A stretch of DNA of 46,970 nucleotides from Bacteroidia bacterium (GTDB lineage: Bacteria > Bacteroidota > Bacteroidia > Bacteroidales > Paludibacteraceae): the NCBI GenBank assembly GCA_021152555.1, contig JAGKVE010000014.1:1-46970 (forward strand), in the 5' to 3' direction. Below, in pieces: positions 42,442 through 46,970 of this stretch. Below the pieces are notes generated by a model that saw only the letters and a program-made list of their open reading frames with translations, ran no database searches and was not told the DNA's origin. The position numbers were made by a program, and so were the translations under genes. Numbering within the stretch: the first letter of the stretch is position 1; every line of letters begins with the position of its first letter.

Positions 42442-42920
42442 TACTCTCCGTTTCTCCTGATTTCAACGCCTATATCTGCTACTCCGCGCAAGAGAGTGTC
42501 ACGCATACCTTGTTGGACGGAAAGATGATAAACTCCCGTATCCGGGAAATGGATACTCTCCTCAAACAATACCGGCATTTCGATGAAACCATGCTGTTTA
42601 TCTCCTAACCATCGGCCATGGTCATCCGCCATATAAAACTCTATGGTATCACGGCGATGGTTATTCTCTACGAAAAGCCACATATTCTGATACGGATAGC
42701 GCTCCGTATGACGGACATAGAGGAGTATCCGGTAGTCTTGAATCGTATCCTGAATCCGGTAATCGAAATGAATCACTGAATCGACATGCCATTTTTCCGA
42801 TGAAACGATTGTCCCGTCCGAATCAGGAATCGGGTGGAACTGACTATAGACTATATCATGTTTACATCCGATGAATACGGAAGAACATAGTAGTAAAAAT
42901 ATGGGGATTATGCGTTTCAT
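42441..42920 (-). CDS. gldH: Gliding-motility-type lipoprotein GldH
   Basis: A 159-residue lipoprotein with lipobox FIGC at residue 19. YQNMWLFVENNH, and DTIEFYMADDHGRWLGD, are GldH family marks. GldH is needed for gliding in Flavobacterium and is kept in many non-gliding Bacteroidota, where it is thought to act with the type IX secretion apparatus or the envelope. The order holB-ricT-gldH is conserved in the phylum as I remember it. Start ATG overlaps the ricT stop by 4 bp. Confidence 0.88.
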   Translation of the reverse strand: MKRIIPIFLLLCSSVFIGCKHDIVYSQFHPIPDSDGTIVSSEKWHVDSVIHFDYRIQDTIQDYRILLYVRHTERYPYQNMWLFVENNHRRDTIEFYMADDHGRWLGDKQHGFIEMPVLFEESIHFPDTGVYHLSVQQGMRDTLLRGVADIGVEIRRNGE

Positions 42921-44029
42921 TTTTTAAAAGGACGTTTTTTCTTGTCTCTGTTTCCTTCAAATGAATGTTTTTTTCTATCAAAACGGGTAACATCACCATG
43001 CCCGGTCTGATAACCAACCTCCGCGACTACCGCACGCGTTCCTTCTAATGTTTCGGGTTTCTCGCCGCGCCTGTTCATAGCGATTATCTCATGTGCACGC
43101 GCAGACGACAATGTGGTAAGATTACCTGCACTATGGGCGTCTGAGGAGTATGTCACCGTTCCGGCTAACGGGTCAGACGAGAAGAAATACCAGCTTGCGT
43201 CTTTCGTTTCGAGCGTTATATTCCGGGATGGTAACAGTTTGGCGGCATCCTCATATACAGGCACTTCATAATTGAGACAGCACTTGAGTTTGGCGCACAT
43301 ACCCGCTAATTTCTGCGGATTAGGCGATATATTCTGCAATCGTGCGGCTCCCGTCCCTACGGACGAGAAATTGATCATCCATGTGGAGCAGCACAACTCG
43401 CGGCCACAAGGTCCTGTTCCTCCGATACGCCCGGCCTCTTGGCGTGCACCTATCTGTTTCATCTCTACACGGATACGGAACGTCTCTGCGTACACCTTGA
43501 TGAGCTGCCGGAAGTCCACGCGGCCGTCTGCTATATAAAAGAAGATTGCCTTTGTTCCGTCGCCTTGATACTCAACATCTCCAATCTTCATCTCGAGTCC
43601 CAATGATTTGGCTAATTGGCGTGCTTTGATCATTGTCTCTTGCTCCCGTGCATGCGCTTGGCGCGCACGTTCAAGATCTTCTTCTGTCGCCACACGGATA
43701 ACCTGACGAATTTCATAACGGGAGGCATCTATCTTGTTCTTTTTGATTTGCAGTTCCACCAGTTTTCCGGTCAGCACGACTTCACCAAGATCATAGCCGG
43801 GATTAGCCTCTACTACTACTTTTACGCCCTTCTCCAATGGCAAGTGGAGGCTATTATGAAAATAGCCTTTGCGGGTATTTTTGAACTGCACTTCAACAAG
43901 ATCGGTCAACTTTGTATTTTCCGCCAAGTCACTCAACCAATCGCTCACAGGCAACATGTGCGCCGAATTGCGCTTCGTGGCCGCGGCACTCAGTTCGTTA
44001 TGTTCCGGTCCTACAGAGTATTTTTTCAT
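42917..44029 (-). CDS. ricT: PSP1-domain regulatory iron-sulfur protein, RicT/YaaT-like
   Basis: A 370-residue protein. The PSP1 C-terminal domain has VEVQFKNTRKGYFHN, FFYIADGRVDFRQLIKVYAETF, IGGTGPCGRELCCSTW and MCAKLKCCLNYE. The cysteine clusters match the Fe-S binding sites of Bacillus RicT, part of the RicAFT complex that affects RNase Y and development; partners are not visible here. The C-terminus is a basic tail (RDKKKRPFKK). Start chosen at ATG 44029 (overlap ATGA with holB) rather than 44068, which would lie deep inside holB. Confidence 0.88.
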   Translation of the reverse strand: MKKYSVGPEHNELSAAATKRNSAHMLPVSDWLSDLAENTKLTDLVEVQFKNTRKGYFHNSLHLPLEKGVKVVVEANPGYDLGEVVLTGKLVELQIKKNKIDASRYEIRQVIRVATEEDLERARQAHAREQETMIKARQLAKSLGLEMKIGDVEYQGDGTKAIFFYIADGRVDFRQLIKVYAETFRIRVEMKQIGARQEAGRIGGTGPCGRELCCSTWMINFSSVGTGAARLQNISPNPQKLAGMCAKLKCCLNYEVPVYEDAAKLLPSRNITLETKDASWYFFSSDPLAGTVTYSSDAHSAGNLTTLSSARAHEIIAMNRRGEKPETLEGTRAVVAEVGYQTGHGDVTRFDRKKHSFEGNRDKKKRPFKK

Positions 44030-45183
44030 ACTTTTGCTTTTTTTATCAATACTATCATTTGCAGGCAAAGATCAAAAAAAATCATTTTTGCATTGCCGTT
44101 TTGTTCTATCTGCCGTTCGGCAAGGTCGAGTTGGTTCATAATAGCCTCTACATTGCCGTTATGTATAAAAGGTGCGAATTTAACGGAAAATTCCCGCTCC
44201 GATTCCATTTGATAATTCAACTCCGATTGCGCCATATTACGGATATAGTTCTCACGCACTTGTTGCTGTGCATACTGGAGAAAATGTTTCTGCCGCTCCC
44301 TACCTACCTTGCTATCCGCCATATCCATGCTCCACTGTCGTAAGCGCTTGAGACTCTCAAATTTCTTGTGTGGGTCACGGAGAACACCTACCGTATATGC
44401 ATCTCTGAAAAGTGCGATAAAATCTCGTAATTCCTGTTGATTTTCTTCGGATTCATCGGATTTTTTCAAGGCGGCAAGATAACTGCCATTTGCTATTCGG
44501 GCGATATCTGTTGCCCGTGTGGCATCAATACCGCGGTGTTGTAGAGCAGCGGAGATAGTCTTTACATCTAAACGGGGAACACGTACTGCCTGAACGCGGG
44601 ATTGAATGGTTGCCAGCAACATCTCCGGATGTTCTGACACTAAAATGAATACAGTCTTTTCTGAAGGCTCTTCCAATATCTTGAGTAATTTATTGGAAGT
44701 CGTTATATTCATCTTCTCAGGCTGCCATATAATCATAACCTTGTAGCCGTTACCATAAGGCTTGAGACTCAATTTACGCAGTATTTCTCCGCTTTCTTTT
44801 TCATAAATCATGCTTTGCTTGGTCTCAACGCCCAATGCTTTATGCCAGTCTTCAAGGTCAAAATAATGCTTATTCAGGATAATCGCTCTCCATTGGTCAA
44901 GAAAGGCATCACACGTTTCATCTGATCCGACTATCGGGAAAACAAAATGCAAATCAGGATGCTGCAAGTGTTCGAATTGCAGACAAGTCGGACATGTGCC
45001 ACAACTATCTTCGGACGTACGATTCGGGCAATTGAGATACTGCGCATATGCCAATGCCAATTGTAATTTGCCGATTCCGGATATGCCGGAAAAGAGTTGT
45101 GCATGAGGTATTCGTCCCTCACGCACCGCCCGGCGTAATTGTTCTTTAGTTGCTTCCTGACCTATGATTTCTCGAAAAAGCAT
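44026..45183 (-). CDS. holB: DNA polymerase III subunit delta'
   Basis: A 385-residue clamp-loader AAA+ protein. The beginning MLFREIIGQEATKEQL, followed by GRIPHAQLFSGISGIGK, is typical. The P-loop lacks the final Ser/Thr (GISGIGKLQ), as expected of the non-hydrolysing delta' subunit. A zinc module is visible as CPN...CGTCPTC. KMNITTSNKLLKILEEP and SRVQAV match sensor and SRC-like regions. Start ATG at 45183 lies 20 bp after plsC. Confidence 0.93.
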   Translation of the reverse strand: MLFREIIGQEATKEQLRRAVREGRIPHAQLFSGISGIGKLQLALAYAQYLNCPNRTSEDSCGTCPTCLQFEHLQHPDLHFVFPIVGSDETCDAFLDQWRAIILNKHYFDLEDWHKALGVETKQSMIYEKESGEILRKLSLKPYGNGYKVMIIWQPEKMNITTSNKLLKILEEPSEKTVFILVSEHPEMLLATIQSRVQAVRVPRLDVKTISAALQHRGIDATRATDIARIANGSYLAALKKSDESEENQQELRDFIALFRDAYTVGVLRDPHKKFESLKRLRQWSMDMADSKVGRERQKHFLQYAQQQVRENYIRNMAQSELNYQMESEREFSVKFAPFIHNGNVEAIMNQLDLAERQIEQNGNAKMIFFDLCLQMIVLIKKAKV

Positions 45184-45203
45184 CCTGTCGAATTCTCTTT
45201 TGT

Positions 45204-45926
45204 TTATTTCTCACAACCCTCAATAACTGCATTCCTCACAACCTCGGCAGCTTCTGTCGGATCTGCAAATTGTTTAAGATCTATCGGCCTTCCTATATGC
45301 ATGTGAACAGGATGGCGACGAACAAACCATTGGCCTTTGGGCATTACTTCATAACAACCTGTTAACGAAAGCGGTATTACCGGCAAACCTAAGTCAAGCG
45401 CTATCTGGAATGCACCACGTTTAAAACGTCCTACCTTACCGTCTTCGGTACGCGTGCCTTCCGGGAAAATAACTGTGCATACACCATTAACCAGCTGCCG
45501 TTCAACCTCACGCAGGCTGGCTGCCGCCGCCTTTGCATGGGTACGTTCTACAAAAATATGGCCGGCCGCTTTGCAGCCTATGCCGATGAACGGCACTTTG
45601 CGTAATTCGGCTTTCATCAACCATTTGAAAATCACCGGCAGCCAACCATATACCAGCCATACATCAAACATGGACTGATGGTTGGACACAAAAACATAAC
45701 TTTGACCGGGCTGAATATTCTCCACTCCGTCAACAGATACCGGAATAAACATCAACCATAAAAATGACCGTGACCAAAATTGCTGCACTTTATGCACAAA
45801 TTCCGCATTACGCCAATGCATCAAACAAATCGTAAAAACAGCGGTAAAGATAGTTAAGCATGTTAATATTGGAACCGCGATTACGTACTGATAGACGATA
45901 TAAAACGGAAGGAGAATCTTTTTCAT
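45204..45926 (-). CDS. plsC: 1-acyl-sn-glycerol-3-phosphate acyltransferase
   Basis: A 240-residue membrane-associated acyltransferase making phosphatidic acid. Motif I is NHQSMFD (normally NHxxxxD) and motif III is FPEGTRTEDG. Two hydrophobic N-terminal stretches (ILLPFYIVYQYVIAVPILTC, FTAVFTICLM) anchor it. Start chosen at ATG 45926; an upstream in-frame TTG at 45944 would overlap the PfkB stop and is less likely. Second gene of the operon. Confidence 0.92.
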   Translation of the reverse strand: MKKILLPFYIVYQYVIAVPILTCLTIFTAVFTICLMHWRNAEFVHKVQQFWSRSFLWLMFIPVSVDGVENIQPGQSYVFVSNHQSMFDVWLVYGWLPVIFKWLMKAELRKVPFIGIGCKAAGHIFVERTHAKAAAASLREVERQLVNGVCTVIFPEGTRTEDGKVGRFKRGAFQIALDLGLPVIPLSLTGCYEVMPKGQWFVRRHPVHMHIGRPIDLKQFADPTEAAEVVRNAVIEGCEK

Positions 45927-45940
45927 TTTGTTAGTCTTTG

Positions 45941-46945
45941 TCAATCCTTGTCATATTTTTGCATAAATCCGCGATAAAGGGCACATATACGGCGGATTTC
46001 TTCCCATGTTTCTTCGGATAATTTAGTTCCGATTATCTCCACTACACGTCCTGCGGCGATTGTGCCGATTTCTGCACAGCGACGGATGTCAAATCCATCA
46101 CTCAGAGCATGAAGGAACCCGCCGGCAAAAAGGTCACCTGCGCCGGTGGAATCGGTACAACTTGTCGTGATAGCCCCTATATGGTGACGCTTGCTGCCCT
46201 GCTGTACATATGAGCCGTTTTTACCTACTTTGACTACGGCTATATCACATTGCTCGGCTATCATCTGCACTGATTCTTCCGGATTAAGATGCGTATAGGC
46301 GAAAGACTCATCTTCGTTGGCAAAAACAATATCGACATATTGCTTGACGAGTCCCTTGAGGAACGCATGATTCTCATTTACCACATTGTATGAAGCCAAA
46401 TCAAGCGAAACCATACACCCTGCCTCTTTAGCAAGCCGGATAGCTTTCTCAATCAGTTCATGGTTCTGCACCAAATAGCCTTCTATATGGAAGATATCAT
46501 ACCCGTTGAATGCGTCTTTTTGTATATCATCGGCGCATAATTCGGCCGCAGCGCCAAGATAAGTTGCAAAAGTGCGCTCACCATCAGGCGTAACAAGAAC
46601 AATAGAGAAACCGGACATCGCATTTTGTGAAAGCAGCAAAATCGGTTTGACCCCGTTTTTGAGCATATCTTCACGGTAGAAATCTCCGACTTCATCATTT
46701 CCGATTTTTCCGATAAACGCTGCTTTTCCGCCAAGCGCAGCTACTGTGTTAATGGTGTTGGACGCAGAACCTCCGGCAACCATACGCTTACGGACGGAGA
46801 GAAAACGATATTGGATTTGTTCCGCCTGATCCTTGGAAATAAGATTCATACTTCCTTTCGGAAACCCCAACTCGCGCAAATCGTCCTCGCTGACCTGCAA
46901 CAAGATGTCCGTAAGTGCATTGCCTAAACCTAAAATTTTCTTCAT
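45941..46945 (-). CDS. PfkB-family sugar/nucleoside kinase (adenosine-kinase-like)
   Basis: A 334-residue ribokinase-fold enzyme: GNALTDILL start, GGSASNTINTVAALGGKAAFIGKIGNDEVG (PfkB signature 1 region), and the ATP/anion hole with catalytic Asp in DSTGAGDLFAGGFLHAL. The overall pattern resembles the adenosine kinase-like group of Bacteroidota; the substrate cannot be fixed. Only 25 bp lie upstream inside the window and show no promoter, so the operon may start further right. It leads plsC, holB, ricT, gldH and trmB as seen here. Confidence 0.9.
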   Translation of the reverse strand: MKKILGLGNALTDILLQVSEDDLRELGFPKGSMNLISKDQAEQIQYRFLSVRKRMVAGGSASNTINTVAALGGKAAFIGKIGNDEVGDFYREDMLKNGVKPILLLSQNAMSGFSIVLVTPDGERTFATYLGAAAELCADDIQKDAFNGYDIFHIEGYLVQNHELIEKAIRLAKEAGCMVSLDLASYNVVNENHAFLKGLVKQYVDIVFANEDESFAYTHLNPEESVQMIAEQCDIAVVKVGKNGSYVQQGSKRHHIGAITTSCTDSTGAGDLFAGGFLHALSDGFDIRRCAEIGTIAAGRVVEIIGTKLSEETWEEIRRICALYRGFMQKYDKD

Positions 46946-46970
46946 TTTTATCCTTTTTGCACCCCCAAAT

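Overview
The window comes from the main chromosome of a member of the phylum Bacteroidota, very probably order Bacteroidales. Four things support this. Nearly every intergenic region carries the Bacteroidota-type promoter (TTTG, about 20 bp, TAnnTTTG). Strong Shine-Dalgarno sequences are absent. There are lineage-typical genes: gldH next to a RicT/PSP1 gene and holB, DUF5606, PorZ, the TGS-type nucleoside kinase, BspA-type leucine-rich repeats and the tagaturonate reductase/altronate dehydratase pair. Translated proteins also match Bacteroides/Prevotella relatives as I remember them. No rRNA, CRISPR array, phage or transposase gene is visible.

Layout. 1-1000: a truncated lipoprotein gene, rpsT and tRNA-Glu on the minus strand. 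1098-8616: a plus-strand run of gyrB, a LOG-family protein, a GH16-like lectin-fold protein, kdsA, a nucleoside kinase, a SPOR protein and folE. 8613-19989: a tightly packed minus-strand operon read as nadB, C40 peptidase, ychF, Ca/Na antiporter, DUF2147, rdgB, porZ and a phosphoethanolamine transferase, mostly with 4-bp start/stop overlaps. 20062-23891: a minus-strand hexuronate operon, uxaB-uxaA-comF. 24093-26526: a DEAD-box helicase and an RsmF-like rRNA methyltransferase that converge and overlap by 146 bp.

26527-36620 is the accessory part. It holds a 2247-residue secreted surface protein (Big2, FG-GAP/VCBS, FN3 and PKD-like modules) behind a long, strongly folded leader, and a BspA-like leucine-rich-repeat protein. 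A near-identical 100-bp promoter segment lies on both sides of the giant gene. A 24-bp DNA repeat occurs three times at the 3' end of the giant gene and once near the 3' end of the LRR gene. 36700-37000 holds a probable 6S-like small RNA with its own promoter and terminator. 37207-46945 is housekeeping again: DUF5606, Nif3-like, zinc ribbon protein, CPBP protease, CNNM/CBS protein, smpB, then a minus-strand operon of a PfkB kinase, plsC, holB, ricT, gldH and trmB.

Together the genes describe an outer-membrane-bearing bacterium that makes KDO-containing LPS (kdsA) and probably a modified LPS (phosphoethanolamine transferase). It probably runs a type IX secretion system (PorZ; GldH fits), exports large surface proteins and uses hexuronates. 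The points most worth a second look are a PorZ with its whole propeller region duplicated in tandem, the folded leader and duplicated promoter around the giant surface gene, the 24-bp repeat read in two frames, and the helicase tail encoded antisense to a methyltransferase gene.
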